64,000 nucleotides of DNA from Garcia nutans (lineage: Eukaryota; Streptophyta; Magnoliopsida; Malpighiales; Euphorbiaceae), in assembly GCA_947685225.1 (NCBI GenBank), contig CANTUV010000051.1, forward strand, positions 5,394,001 through 5,458,000, written 5' to 3'. The notes under the pieces are model-generated. The model was not told where the DNA came from. It searched no databases and was given only the letters and a program-made list of their open reading frames with translations. The translations under genes were made by a program, and so were the position numbers. Positions 37,983 through 49,735 of the stretch are shown here, in pieces (the first letter of the stretch is position 1; the number at the start of each line of letters is the position of its first letter).

Positions 37983-39585
37983 ATAAATCTAGATTTTTTT
38001 TTGAATGAAAGTTGTGAGACTATTATTATTTCTCCAAAGTAATCAAATCAAAAATACAACTAGGAGGTACATTAAGCCACTCCACAATATCCGTCAACAT
38101 AACATATGCTCGAGCTAAATTATGAGCAGCATTATTTGCAGACCTTCTCACAAAAAAAATACTACACTCCCGAATATCACCAAGTAGGGATTTACAATCA
38201 TCAACTAGTAAACCAAGAGCGGAATAATCCTTATAATTAGGATCAGCAATAGCCTTGACACAAGACAGAGCGTCTGACTCCATAATTACAGAAGACCAAC
38301 CCTTACTCTTGATCCAACTAAGAGCTTCTAGGATGGCTAACATTTCAATAACACTAGGTTCCAAATTACCAGGAAAAGACTTTTGCATAGCCCCTATAAA
38401 ATTACCATAGTTATTTCTCACCACAATACCTATACCCGCATACCTACCTTGAAAAAGAGCCCCATCAATGTTTACTTTCAATACCCCCTTCAAGAGGCTT
38501 AGTCCAAGCTGAAACCAAAGGAATTGAAATGGCATCAGCCTGGCGAGGAGTCACCACAACATCACGCCATTCTTGCAGCATATTATGAGCACGACGGATA
38601 ACCTGCCCTACACTAATCCATTTATTCCTCCAAACACCACTATTTCGTGCTTCCCAAAGGGCCCATAAAATCATAATAATAACCTGCAAATCATCAAGTC
38701 TAACATGCTCAACAATATCAAAAAACCAATCAGAAAAAGAAAGCACACTAGACTGCCTGAACATAACCGGAGCTGAGGCCCAAACTTCCTTCGCAAATGG
38801 GCAATCCACAAGAACATGCAAATCAGTTTCGGGAGCATTATGACAGAAATAACAGGAGTTAAAAATTGGCACACCTCGCTGCTGTAATGCAACAACAGTG
38901 GGCAAAACTTTCACACAACTTCTCCAAATAAAATTCAGACATTTGGGTGGGACTTTGCAACTCCAAATTCTCCTCCATAACCCAGAAACGAACTGATTTT
39001 GACCAGTAGCAACTTCCTCAGTCAGGTTTTTATAAGCATTCTTAACTGTATAAATACCCTTCCTGTCAAACCGCCAAAAGACCTTATCCAATTGGCTCCG
39101 CCGGCTTAGGGGAATTTTTAAAATAGCTTGTCTGTCCTCCTCTTCAAACACATCCGCCAGTACATCCACCTTCTAATTTCCATTATGAATGAGATTGGAC
39201 ACAAGCAGGAGATTCGTCGAAGCTGGTTGTGGAGTGACCACCTTCATAGAGATAGTAGAAGGCAACCACTTACTTTCGCAAATAGATATAGAAGAGCCAT
39301 TGCCTACACGCCAACATACGCCTTTCTCAAGAATTACCTTACTCTCCTAAATGCTCCGCCATAAAAAGCTAGGATTGTTACCAACCTGTGCATTGAGAAA
39401 GCTCGTGTAGGGAAAATATTTAGCTTTTAATACATGGACAGCTAAGGACTGGGGATTAACAATGAGTTTCCAAGCTTGCTTACCCACCAGAGCCAAGTTA
39501 AACTCGTGTAATTTCTTGAAACCAAGTCCACCAAAAGCCTTTGGGCGATTCATGCGATCCCAACTCACCCAATAAATCTAGATTT
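37983..39585 (-). mobile_element. 5'-truncated L1-type LINE insertion with 14-bp target duplication
   Basis: The identical 14-mer ATAAATCTAGATTT lies at 37983-37996 and 39572-39585. The body between is 1575 bp, read on the - strand. A short T run next to the low-coordinate copy is the poly(A) tail. Only the 3' end of the second ORF is present, so reverse transcription stopped early, as in most LINE insertions. Confidence 0.88.
38026..39571 (-). pseudogene. LINE ORF2 C-terminal part: zf-RVT and RNase H-like domains
   Basis: On the - strand it begins at the 5' truncation point with WDRMNRPKAFGGLGF, the segment just after the reverse transcriptase. The zf-RVT domain follows (WRRIWSCKVPPKCLNFIWRS, then CYFCHNAPETDLHVLVDCPF), then a plant RNase H-like domain (KVNIDGALFQGRYAGIGIVV and MESDALSCVKAI). 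Two in-frame TAG codons, near 39347 and 39172, stand where Trp is expected. One extra G in a G5 run near 38495 shifts the last domain. Otherwise one path reads through, so decay is light. Confidence 0.88.
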
Positions 39586-40139
39586 GAATATATCAAATAT
39601 CCTCTCCATTATATTTTTTTAAGGAAGAGTGATGAAGATTGAATACTACAAAAGTTTAATAGTTTAAAAATGAAAATAAAAAATGAACATAAATCGATTT
39701 TTAAATTAAAATGATAATTTAACAGTTTAGAAACGAAAATAAGAAATGGGCATAAATCGGTTTTTAAATTAAAATGACTTAGAAACAGAATTACAACAGA
39801 TGAACTCTTAGTAAATTTAAAATGAAATAGAAACAAAAGAATCACAACAGATGAACTCTTAGTAAATTTAAAACGAAATAGAAATAAATTAGAAACGGAA
39901 ATTAAAAATGAAAATTTTCGTTTTAAAATCTGTTGCTATATATGTTGGGAATTGCTGGTGCGTGTATTAAAAACAGATCAGAAACGAATTTGAAATGGAC
40001 CATTTGAAACGAACTGGAATCCGTTTCTGAGATTTGGAAGGAAGTTTTCGCGGTGAAATTTTTATTAAAATATAGAAACATATTGTACATCCGTTTCTGA
40101 AGAGCATTTTTAATTACTATGTTGAAACGGAATACTGAT

Positions 40140-40299
40140 ATGTTTTTAAGTTAATAAAATTAACCTAATTTATATTCATTTTGTCTTTTCCCTCTCACGC
40201 CCTTTTCTCACATCTCTGGATCTCTCTTTCTCTCGTTCTCTCTCAATCTCTTTCTCTCATCTTTCGTTCTCTCCTTTTCACTCTCTTTTCTCATATTCT
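40140..40299 (+). promoter_or_regulatory. pyrimidine-rich leader of the CACTA gene
   Basis: A CTCTCTTTCTC-rich stretch (40190-40299) is cut by the MULE at 40300 and resumes at 44854. There a possible exon end AAG|GTAAGG-like site (near 44918-44925) leads into AT-rich intron-like sequence. This fits a 5' untranslated exon; it is inference only. Confidence 0.35.
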
Positions 40300-40399
40300 C
40301 TTTTTCCTGGGTACTTCAGATAAAGGGTGCTCATTTTTAAATTGTGAAAATAAATTTTGAAAATTTTAAAATGTGGACAAATGGGGTGTTTTCGGAAAC

Positions 40400-40710
40400 T
40401 AGGTATGAGAGTTCTTAATTTTTTAATTAAGAGCTCTCAAATATGTTATGAGAGTACACGTGTCAACAATTGAAGGCCGAAAAGCATCAGAGTAAGGTCA
40501 AAACAGCACACATGTGAAGCATGCGAGAAACTCTCAAATTCAGTATGAGAGTACTTGTAAGCATGCCAGAAAGTCTCAAACTTGGTATGAGAGTATAGAA
40601 ACTCTCAAACTTCGTATGAGAGTTTAGGTGAGAAGCTTTCACGTGCTCCATTGCCAGGTGCCTTTGTCTTTTATTCACAAAAGTCTCATACCGAGTATGA
40701 GAGTATATCC
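40400..40710. repeat. left subterminal palindrome array of the MULE
   Basis: Six copies of an imperfect palindrome of the form ACTCTCAAACTTGGTATGAG with an AGT end lie near 40402, 40430, 40530, 40571, 40600 and 40681. Their regular form near a transposon end suggests protein-binding sites. Confidence 0.85.
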
Positions 40711-40939
40711 CAAATCTGTCAATTTTCATTTTTTTAAAATTTTATACAAGTAATTTATATTATATCTAACTACTAACAAATAATCCGAATACAAATAAAA
40801 GCCATAGATTTAGATTTTTTCAAAATACTAAATATCTAAAAAATAATAATATACTAAATATGTAAATATATGATAAGTAAATATATATCAAGATAACTAA
40901 ATATGTATGAAGATACAAAAATAATAATATACTAAATAT

Positions 40940-43464
40940 CTAATTATTATCACGCCTACGGATTTTAGGAAGCCTCGGATCCTTCACATGTGAGGAACTA
41001 GGAAACCGAGATGGAATTATGGGTCGTGGCCCAAGATCAGTATCAGCATCGCACACCTGTGGAGTGACTGGAGTTGTGAGACCAGATGCGGGAGGGCTGC
41101 TGACAACTAATAATAAATCGAGATCCACATTCGCAGGCAGCCTTAAGGCGTTAGCCCGTTTAGCTGCTGCAAATACGGTATCGATATCAATAGATGGGGC
41201 AGCCTCCTATGAGAGAATAAATTGATCTCCAAAATCTGATCCGACAGTCTGCTGAGATGGCTGCTGCGATGACTGCTGCGATGTAAGCAGCTGAAAAAAC
41301 TGTGGCGACGGTGGCTGCTGAAATACAGGTGACTGCTGATGTGGATGAGGGGAAGCTGTCGGAGGATGTAACTGGGGGGAAGCTGTCGGAGGATGTAACT
41401 GGGGGGAAGGTGGCAGAGGTGCTGCTCTATGGCGGGCTCATACTCGTCGTCCGCTGTTAGCCTGGCGGCCCCCCATGACCCATCTGCTCTTCCTGTCTCT
41501 GTCCGCCCAATTCCCTCTGGCGCGGTTGACATACACTGCAGAAGGCTCCGCATCATTCTGTGTGTGCTCAATCTCTAACAATCGCAAAGTCATGACTGTG
41601 AGACGATCCAGAGCAGCCTCACATTCTTCCGCTGTCCACTGGCCACGCCTAACGACTTCTCTATAGGCGATCATATCGCGGTTCGCCTGCCTCAAGCTGC
41701 GGGATTGTAAATTTGAAATATATTAATTAAAATATTTAAATATACAAACAATATATAGTTAACTTAACTATAAATACATACCATGGCGATATTTGCCTCC
41801 GCTGCTCCGATGAATCCCTGATGTGTTTCAATCCTTCTATCCTCCAGATTCGTGATGAACCGGACCGTTCGCCTCTGGTACCATGCTAAGTAATCTGGCG
41901 ATGCCGCTGGGTGACCAATATACTCACCCTGGAACACGTGCTGGGCTTTGTCCCTCCACCGATCCACATGCACCCGATGGTGATTCGCCCAATCATGATT
42001 TGACCGTTCGGTCTGTTTTAGTCCGTGCAGCTGCTTAAACTCGTCATCCGATGAAGGAAGCAGATCTTGAGTAGGTGGAGTTTGCAAGAAGCCGAACTGT
42101 CGGATCGCTCTGTGCGGGGCATGGAACTCCACTATATCAAGGCATATGAGCTGTGTCTGGCTAGTCCAGACATGCTGTCCCGCAATACATTGGTCGGGAA
42201 GGAAGGCCAGTACGGCATCAGTATACGGCATCCAGACGAACTATGAAAACAAAAATTGTCAGTTTCTAACTAATAGAAAAATAAACAAAATATTTATATA
42301 AGAAATTTGATGTCATACATCGCATTCTCGCAGGATCGCCAGCTGGTCCCTATTTGCCGCCAGGTTATGACTGGTGACGTCCCCGCAATATTTTGCCGCA
42401 TGCCACCTTCAAAAATAAAATAGTTAGATATCATTAACATATGCAGAAACTTTAATAAAATTTTTTTTTACTAAAATACAAACCTGCTGGCTCTCGGACA
42501 ACCCTGTAAAGCTGCCGCATCCTCGGTAAGGAGTGTAGGACGAAATGTACTGATCCGCTCCCATCCCCATACCTGCGTACGGTGGAAGAAAATGTTATTA
42601 ATTATATACATATTAATATTTAAAAATTCAAACAATTACTTATACAAAACATAATACCTGAAGTAGCAGCAACGACCCATAAATGTATCTCGATTTGAGG
42701 GCTGAAGTACACATCGCCATGTATAAAGAAGCCAGAACAGCGCTGCCCTAGCTGTACTGTCTACACTCCTCCACGTCAGTCAACTTATGCGCCAGGGTCA
42801 GGCTCACTGAGTTCTTCGTCGAGTCACAGAACAAGGCCCCGCCGAAAAACCAGATGATAAAGCATCGAGCTCTCTGTAAATATACGTGATCTGCATCCCC
42901 AACCTCAACTGCATGAGCAATACGTCTCTCTAAGTAGCGGTGATACAGCCGATGGCCCTGCAACTCTGCCTCCTCCGGCGCAAACCCCAAATGCTCCTCG
43001 ATCCACTGAAGCCAACCACCCTCTGGCTGCTCGAATCTGCCTGTGACTGGTTCTCCATCCACCCGTAAACCAAAAAGGACCTCCACGTCCTGCAAGGTGA
43101 TGGTCGCCTCACCGAATGGTAGGTGAAACGTGTGAGTCTCTGGCCTCCAACGCTCCACTAAAGCAGTGATCAGGGGCCAGTCATAGAAAATGAAACCTAT
43201 CCTCGAAAACAGCCCAAAACCCAACTGCTCAATGAAGTCACGGGTCCGCTGAGGTTCAACTGGCAAATACTCCCAAATCTGCGAGTCAGCTCGCATGCAC
43301 TTCAATGCGGAATCAGCCATCCCATCGCCTCGGAAGACCTTGCCTGATCGATGTTTACCCTGTAGAATCAATAACTCATGGTCGTCTGGTCCCTGATTAA
43401 TAATAGAACAGACCTGCTGCTGCTTCCCCTGTGAGGAACTAGACGATGCTCCGTCTATATCCAT
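40940..43464 (-). pseudogene. plant mobile domain (PMD, MAIN-like) gene, five exons, three nonsense codons
   Basis: Exons on the - strand are 43464-42658, 42572-42484, 42406-42319, 42240-41782 and 41686-40940. They total 2190 nt, in frame at every junction. The last acceptor was chosen as GGCAG|GCG, 10 bases inside a nearer AG, because it keeps the frame. Exon 1 holds the PMD core: LITALVERWRPETHTFHLP, then GEATITLQDVEVLFGLRVDG. Exon 5 is Gln/Pro-rich. In-frame stops are TAG 42748-42750, TGA 41438-41440 and TAG 41207-41209. PMD proteins such as MAIN/MAIL1 act in transposon silencing, and PMD genes are also carried by transposons. A spliced 5' leader exon near 44360-44480 (donor AAGAG|GTTAG, acceptor GTGCAG at 43467) is likely. 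Confidence 0.85.
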
Positions 43465-43467
43465 ATC

Positions 43468-44520
43468 TGCACGTCGTGTAATTTATTATTATTATTATTA
43501 TTGTTGTTGTTGTTAAAAATATTATTATTTAAAATTCTTTTATATTTTTATTATTAAAATTATTAATTTAATTAAATATTATTTCATATTATTCAATTAA
43601 TATTATTTTTATTTGATTTAATTAACTAAAAATTCATATTTATTTATGCATAATTTTCTTATTTTTAATTAAATTAATTTATAAAAATAAAAAATACACT
43701 TTATATATACAAAATCAATTGTGTGTCCTACAATTTCCATCTAAATTCACAATCTAGTAGTCTAACACAATCTCTAAAATAATTAAGATATTAAAAAAAT
43801 AAATAAATTACTATTATTTATATTTAATTTGAATTAAGTAAAAATTTTTTTATTATTAAACCAAATATTACATTATATTTATTTGTTACTATATTTTTTA
43901 TTTAAATTATAAACCATAATATATGCACTTAAAATTATTTAAAATTAATTAAAATTAATTAAATTATTTATCAATAATACTATTCATAAATAATTAATTA
44001 TAAAATAATTATACATATTATTTTTACTATTATTCAAATTATATTATTTTTAATCTATTTAATTAAAAAATCATATTCATTTATACATAATATATTTTTT
44101 ATTTAATAAAATTATTTTATAAAAATAATAAAAATTTAAAATTAATTAAAAATATTTTTCCTAATTATAAAATATGTTATATAAATAAAAAATATATTAT
44201 AAAATAAAAAAAGGGATCCTACTTTCAGTTCAGTTCACCTACGTTTTCTCACTCACCCACAACAATGGCACTTCTCTTTCAGTTCAGTTCACAACCTCCT
44301 CTATATATATTTTTATTACTAATAAAAAATAAAATACATAAACACTAGATCTACTAACCTCTTGCCGCCGGTCTCCACTTCCCTTCCCCACCGCCACCGC
44401 CGTTCTACCCAGTTCAGTCGCCGGCCATCTATTTTTAGAGAGAGAAAGTTCTGAAATGGATATAGGAGAGAGAAACTGAAAAAATGGTGAAGAAACGTCG
44501 TTATCAGCTTCTGGTTTAAA
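43468..44520 (-). promoter_or_regulatory. AT-rich leader intron and upstream region of the PMD gene
   Basis: Between the probable leader exon (44360-44480) and the ATG lies about 890 bp of extremely AT-rich sequence with an ATT run at 43482-43514, fitting a 5' UTR intron. The exon itself is GC-richer and holds a GAGAGAGAAAG-type leader. The words TTTCAGTTCAGTTCAC occur twice (44222 and 44276). Confidence 0.45.
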
Positions 44521-44800
44521 CTTAAATCTCATACTGAGTATGAGAGTTCTGATGGCTAGTGACGTGTCACCTTATGGTTGGACCTTTTGTATTCCTCTCT
44601 CTGTACTCTCAAATTGAGTATGAGAGTATATTTAATCTGTCATTAAATTGTTAGTTGGTGGGTAATTATTTTGATTAATGCTTTGTACTCTCATACTTGG
44701 TTTGAGAGAATATTTTTTAATTCAAAAAAAATACCAGAACTCTCATATCTAATATGAGACTTTCTTAAACTCTCATAACCTGTTTCCGAAAACTCCATTC
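44520..44800. repeat. right subterminal palindrome array of the MULE
   Basis: Four clear copies of the CTCTCAxACTxxGTATGAGAG palindrome lie near 44524, 44606, 44691 and 44740, plus a half copy near 44775 next to the terminal repeat. They mirror the left array. Confidence 0.85.
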
Positions 44801-44853
44801 CGTGTCCAGAATTCAAAAAGGGACTCCTTTTTGGTCAAAACTCCCTTTTTCCT

Positions 44854-45053
44854 CATTCATCGATAGAACAAAAATCTTAAAACCGTTCTACTTAGCATTC
44901 ACCGAATGAAGAATCAAGTAAGGAAGAAGCCTCTCCATTACCATCAAGTTTGTTTTTCTTCATATTATTTTCTGTTAATTTATTCTATTTTTTATAATTA
45001 GAATGCATGTTTAGGATTTTTAATATTCCCAATCGAAATCTTTGTTCTTTGTT
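44854..45053. other. CACTA interior between the MULE and copia insertions
   Basis: About 200 bp of the host element with a possible exon end and AT-rich intron-like sequence. No coding frame is seen. Confidence 0.4.
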
Positions 45054-45058
45054 TGGAC

Positions 45059-45444
45059 TGTGGGCGCCAACGCACTTTGACCAAGGAAATCAAAGGCGCA
45101 GGCGCAGCAATTGAAGAAATTTTATTGGAGGCGCCGAAATATTTGATAAAAAAAAGGGAAAGCCAAATGAAATTCTCCTCTGCTCATACGCGTTTTTCCT
45201 TGCTTATAAATAGGCAAGGGATGTTAAGCATAATTGACATCTCAAAGAGAGAGGCAGTGAGGAAAATTGAGAGTTATATTGTAATTCATATTATTTTCTT
45301 CTAATAAAATTCTTCTATCCTTATTCGTGGTTTTTTACCTTAATTCGTTTAAGATTTTTCCACGTAAATTCTGTGTCTCTTTTATCTTTATTTTTCTCAA
45401 AATTTTAGCTGTGTTCTTGCTTTATCTGGTCCGTTTTTACAACA
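45059..45444 (+). repeat. 5' LTR of copia element 2
   Basis: It starts TGTGGGCGCCAACGC and ends TTTTTACAACA. It has a TATA-like box in GCTTATAAATAGGC near 45203-45216 and an AATAAAATTC signal near 45303, so promoter and poly(A) lie within it. Confidence 0.96.
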
Positions 45445-45446
45445 AG

Positions 45447-45458
45447 TGGTATCAGAGC
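45447..45458 (+). other. primer-binding site, initiator tRNA-Met
   Basis: TGGTATCAGAGC begins two bases after the 5' LTR and is complementary to the 3' end of plant initiator methionine tRNA, the standard copia primer. Confidence 0.95.
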
Positions 45459-45753
45459 TGTGGTATTTTGAAAAACCAAATATACCACGAGGAAGAGAAA
45501 ATTACGTGGAGTTTTTTGGTGTGATCCGTTTTAAAAACGGGCCTAAAAACGCAAAATTTGTTAATAGTAAACAGTAAATCACTATTCACGTGGTTTTTTG
45601 AATAGTAACTGTAGCAGAAATTTGTAAATAGTAACTGCATATATACTGCAGAGGACTGTAGCAGATACTGTAGCGGATCACTGTAGCAGAAGCACTGTAG
45701 CAGATGTACTGTTTACGTGAAATAGTGGGAGCTAATTTTTGAAGATAAAAGCG

Positions 45754-48700
45754 ATGGCGGCAAAATTTGATATTGAAAAGTTCAACGGGAGAATTTTCTC
45801 ACTGTGAAAATTAAAGATAAAAGCTATCTTGAGAAAAGATGGTTGTCTAGCTGCAATCAGTGAAAGGCCGCAGGGATTCACAGATGATACTAAATGGAAC
45901 AAGATGGATGGGAATGCTTGCAAACCTTCATCTAGCACTTGCAGATGAGATCTTGTCCAGCTTAGCAGAAAAGAAAACGGCAAAGGAGATATGGGATCAC
46001 CTCATCAAACTGTACGAGGCCAAGTCATTACATAACAAAATTTTCCTTAAGAGGAAACTTTACACCTTGAGGATGTCAGAATCTACTTCAGTGACGGAGC
46101 ACCTTAATGTCTTGAATACTCTATTTTCTCAGCTTACATCTTTGGATCATAAAATAGAGTCCCAAGAACGTGCAGAACTTCTACTCCAAAGTCTACCTGA
46201 TTCATATGATCAACTCGTCATCAACTTGACAAATAATGTTCAGCCTGATTCTCTGGTCTTTGATGATATAGCATCTGCTATCTTGGAAGAAGAGAATCGG
46301 CGGAAGAACAAGGAGGACAAGCAGGCCAGTTCACAACAAGTGGAAGCTTTGACGGTGATGAGAGGAAGATCGACAGAACGTGGCCCAAGTGGGAGTCACA
46401 ATCATGGGAGATCAAAATCAAGGAGTAAGAAGAATTTTAAATGCTACCACTTTGGCAAGAAAGGTCACTTGAAGAAGGATTGTTGGAGTCTGAAGAATTC
46501 CAATTCTCAAGGGAACGTGGCAAGCACTTCAGAAGATGGAAATGTATTGTGTTGTGAAGCAGCAATATCAACGGAGAGCAGGAAGAAATTTGCGGATGTG
46601 TGGCTTCTTGACTCAGGAGCAACTTATCATATGACCTCTCGAAGAGAATGGTTCCATCATTATGAACCTATCTTAGGAGGATCTGTGTATAGTTGTGAAG
46701 ATAATGCCTTAAAGATCATAGGCATTGGATCCATCAAATTGAAGATGTATGACGGTACAGTTCACACTATTCAAGGAGTGTGACATGTGGAAGGTCTAAA
46801 GAAGAATTTGTTATCTGTGGGAGAGTTCGATGATCTTGATTGTACTATCAAGGTTCGGAAAGGAATCATGAGGATTAGCCGAGGAGCGCTTGTAATTATG
46901 AAAGGAGAAAAGATTGCTGCAAAGTTATATATGCTTTTGGGAAAGACTGTGCAAGAAGCAGAAGCATCTGTTGCTTCAAACAGTTCAAGTGAAAGATCTG
47001 CAATGGTGTGGCATCAAAAGCTTGGACATATGTTTGAACAAGGTATGAAAATTCTTGCTGAGAAAAAGTTACTTCCAGGCCTTACAAAGGTAGCATTACC
47101 CTTTTGTGAGCATTGCACAACAAGCAAGCAGCATCGACTAAAGTTCAGCATATCCAATTCTAGAAGCATGAATATTCTTGAATTGGTCCACTCTGATGTA
47201 TGGCAAGCACCAGTTTCATCACTAGGAGAAGCGAAGTACTTTGTGTCCTTCATCGATGATTACTCTAGAAGATGTTGGGTGTATCCTATCAAGAGCAAGG
47301 GAGATGTATTTGCAACTTTCAAAATATATAAAGCGCGGGTTGAACTTGATTCAGGCAGTAAGATCAAGTGTTTAAGGTCAGATAATGGAGGAGAATATAC
47401 TGGGAATGAATTTGATAGCTTTTGTAAACAAGAAGGCATCAAAAGGCAGTTCACTACGGCGTACACTCCACAACAAAATGGAGTAGCAGAGTGGATGAAC
47501 AGAACTCTGTTAAAAAGAACAAGAGCAATGTTGGGAGCTGCAGGTCTTGATAAGGCATTTTGGGCAGAAGCAGTTAACACCGCCTGTTATGTGATTAACC
47601 GGTCTCCATCTACAGCAATTGATCTAAAGACTCCAATGGAGATGTGGACAGGGAAGCCAGTGGATTATTCAAACCTCCATATATTTGGAAGTCCTGTGTA
47701 TGTGATGTACAATGCCCAAGAAACTATGAAGTTGGATCCAAAATCAGGAAGTGTTTGTTCTTGGGATATGCTGATGGTGTAAAGGCATATCGCCTGTGGG
47801 AGCCCACTGCCCACAACGTTATAGTCAGCAGGGATGTTATCTTTTTAGAAGATAACTTGAAAAAAGAAGGTGATAGCACTTTGAAAGAAAATTCAGAGAC
47901 TACAATGGTACAGGTAGAAAAGAAGTCCATAGAAGAAGATTCTTCTGAAGCAGAACCAGAGCACGAAGTGGAGGAAGAGCAAACTGAGTCTGAAGAGTCG
48001 GAGCTTGGAAAGGGAAAGCGTACAAAACATACACCAGTCTGGCAAGAGAATTATGTTATGGGCAGTAATGTTGCTTATTGTCTTCTAACTAAGGAAGGAG
48101 AACCATCAACTCTCCAGGAAGCAATGAGTAGTTCAGATGAGTCTCAGTGGATGGCAGCAATGCAAGAGGAAATTGAAGCCCTGCATAAGAACAAGACTTG
48201 GGAGCTTATGCCATTACCGCAAGAAAGAAAAGCTATTGGCAATAAATGGGTCTATAAGATCAAAAGAAATAGTGATGATCAGGTGGAGCGGTATCGTGCA
48301 AGATTGGTGGTAAAATGGTATGCTCAGAAAGAAGGGATTGACTTCAACGAAATATTTTCTCCTGTAGTTCGGTTGTCAACAGTTCGTGTAGTCTTGGCAA
48401 TGTGTGCTACACTTGATTTACATTTAGAACAGTTAGATGTGAAAACAGCTTTTCTTCATGGAGATCTTGAGGAAGAAATCTATATGCTTCAGCCAGAAGG
48501 TTTTGAAGAAAAAGGAAAGCGGAACTTAGTTTGTAGGTTGAACAAATCTCTATACAGTCTAAAACAGGCGCCGAGGTGTTGGTATAAGAGATTTGATTCC
48601 TTCATCATGAGCCTTGGATACAACAGACTTAATGCAGACCCTTGTGCATACTTCAAGAGGTTTGATAAAAGTGATTTCATTATTTTGCTGTTATATGTAG

Positions 48701-49659
48701 ATGACATGTTGGTAGCAGGCCCCAACAAAGATCATATTCAAGAATTGAAGGCACAATTGGCTAGGGAATTTGAAATGAAGGACTTGGGACCAGCAAATAA
48801 GATTCTAGGGATGCAAATTCATCGAGACAGAAATAATAGGAAGGTTTGGCTTTCTCAGAAGAATTACTTAAAGAAGGTCTTACGACGCTTCAATATGCAA
48901 GACTGTAAGTCAATTTCTACCCCACTTCCTATTAGTTGCAAATTATCCTCCAGTATGTGTCCTAGCAATGAAGAAGGAAGGATGGAAATGTCTCGAGTAC
49001 CGTATGCATCAGCAGTGGGGAGTTTGATGTTCGCAATGATTTGTACACGACCAGACATTGCACATGCAGTGGGAGTTGTAAGTCAGTACATGGCGAATCC
49101 TGGTAGAGAGCATTGGAGTACTGTAAAGAGGATTCTAAGATATATTAAAGGAATCTCAGATGTTGCATTATGTTATGGAGGATCAGATTTTATTGTCAGA
49201 GGATATGTTGACTCAGATTATGCAGGTGATCTTGATAAAAGTAAGTCTACCACAGGGTATGTGTTCATTCTTACTGGTGGAGCAGTAAGTTGGGTATCAA
49301 AACTGCAGTTAGTTGTGGCAACTTCAACAACAGAAGCAGAATATGTTGCAGCTACGCAAGCTAGTAAGGAAGCAGTCTGGTTGAAACTAATCATGGAGGA
49401 ATTCGGGCACGAACAAGAGAAAATTTCTCTATTTTGTAACAGTCAGAGTACCTTGCATCTTGCAAGGAATCCAGCTTTTCATTCTAAATCAAAACACATA
49501 CGAGTCCAGTATCATTTCGTTCGTGAGAAAGTGGAAGAGGGCATTGTGGATATGCAGAAAATTCATACAAAAGACAACCTAGCAGATTTTTTGACAAAAG
49601 TAGTTAACACTGACAAGTTTATTTGGTGTCGATCCTCTAGTGCCCTGATGGAAGCATAA
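45754..49659 (+). pseudogene. copia element 2 gag-pol: GAG, protease, integrase, RT, RNase H; two stops, two frameshifts
   Basis: The frame starts MAAKFDIEKFNG at 45754. It meets TGA at 45805-45807 (Trp expected), then loses frame near 45918, where two bases are missing before ANLHLALADEI. The zinc knuckle at 46442 reads CYHFGKKGHLKKDC, with Phe in place of the second Cys. The protease has LDSGATYHMT. A TGA at 46781-46783 stands just before integrase. The integrase zinc finger (HQKLGH, CEHC), SDNGGEY and a one-base deletion near 47748 follow. RT (LLLYVDDML near 48700) and RNase H (DSDYAGDLDKSKSTTGY) then run to TAA 49657-49659. Clean copies of this family encode one polyprotein of about 1,300 aa. 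This copy is dead. Confidence 0.95.
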
Positions 49660-49724
49660 GCAGCATGGAACGACAAGAAAGAAAGAATGGTGTGAAGATA
49701 TGATTGATCCTCAATCAAATCTTC

Positions 49725-49735
49725 AAGTGGGAGAT
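49725..49735 (+). other. polypurine tract of copia element 2
   Basis: AAGTGGGAGAT directly precedes the 3' LTR and primes plus-strand synthesis. Confidence 0.85.

Larger units (their letters stand above)
40309..44844 (-). mobile_element. Mutator-like element (MULE) carrying a plant-mobile-domain gene
   Basis: An exact 9-bp duplication CTTTTTCCT (40300-40308 and 44845-44853) flanks ends that pair in register for at least 35 bases (GGGTACTTCAG versus GGAGTTTTGAC; about 20 of 35 identical, including ATTTTTAAATT/CTTTTTGAATT). They pair again at TGGACA..GTTTTCGGAAAC. Nine-bp duplications define Mutator-type elements. Both subterminal zones hold arrays of a short palindrome. The cargo gene is on the - strand. 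No MULE transposase is seen, so this copy is non-autonomous. Confidence 0.85.

Noticed and set aside
41143..41571. 142-aa - strand frame
   Set aside because: It lies out of frame over the last exon of the PMD gene; the Gln/Pro-rich frame that joins the other exons is preferred.
44284..44532. 82-aa - strand frame upstream of the PMD gene
   Set aside because: It coincides with a probable untranslated leader exon and has a donor site in its middle; no similarity was seen.
45053..45304. 83-aa frame, repeated at 49700-49981
   Set aside because: Both copies are LTR sequence of copia 2, not a gene pair.
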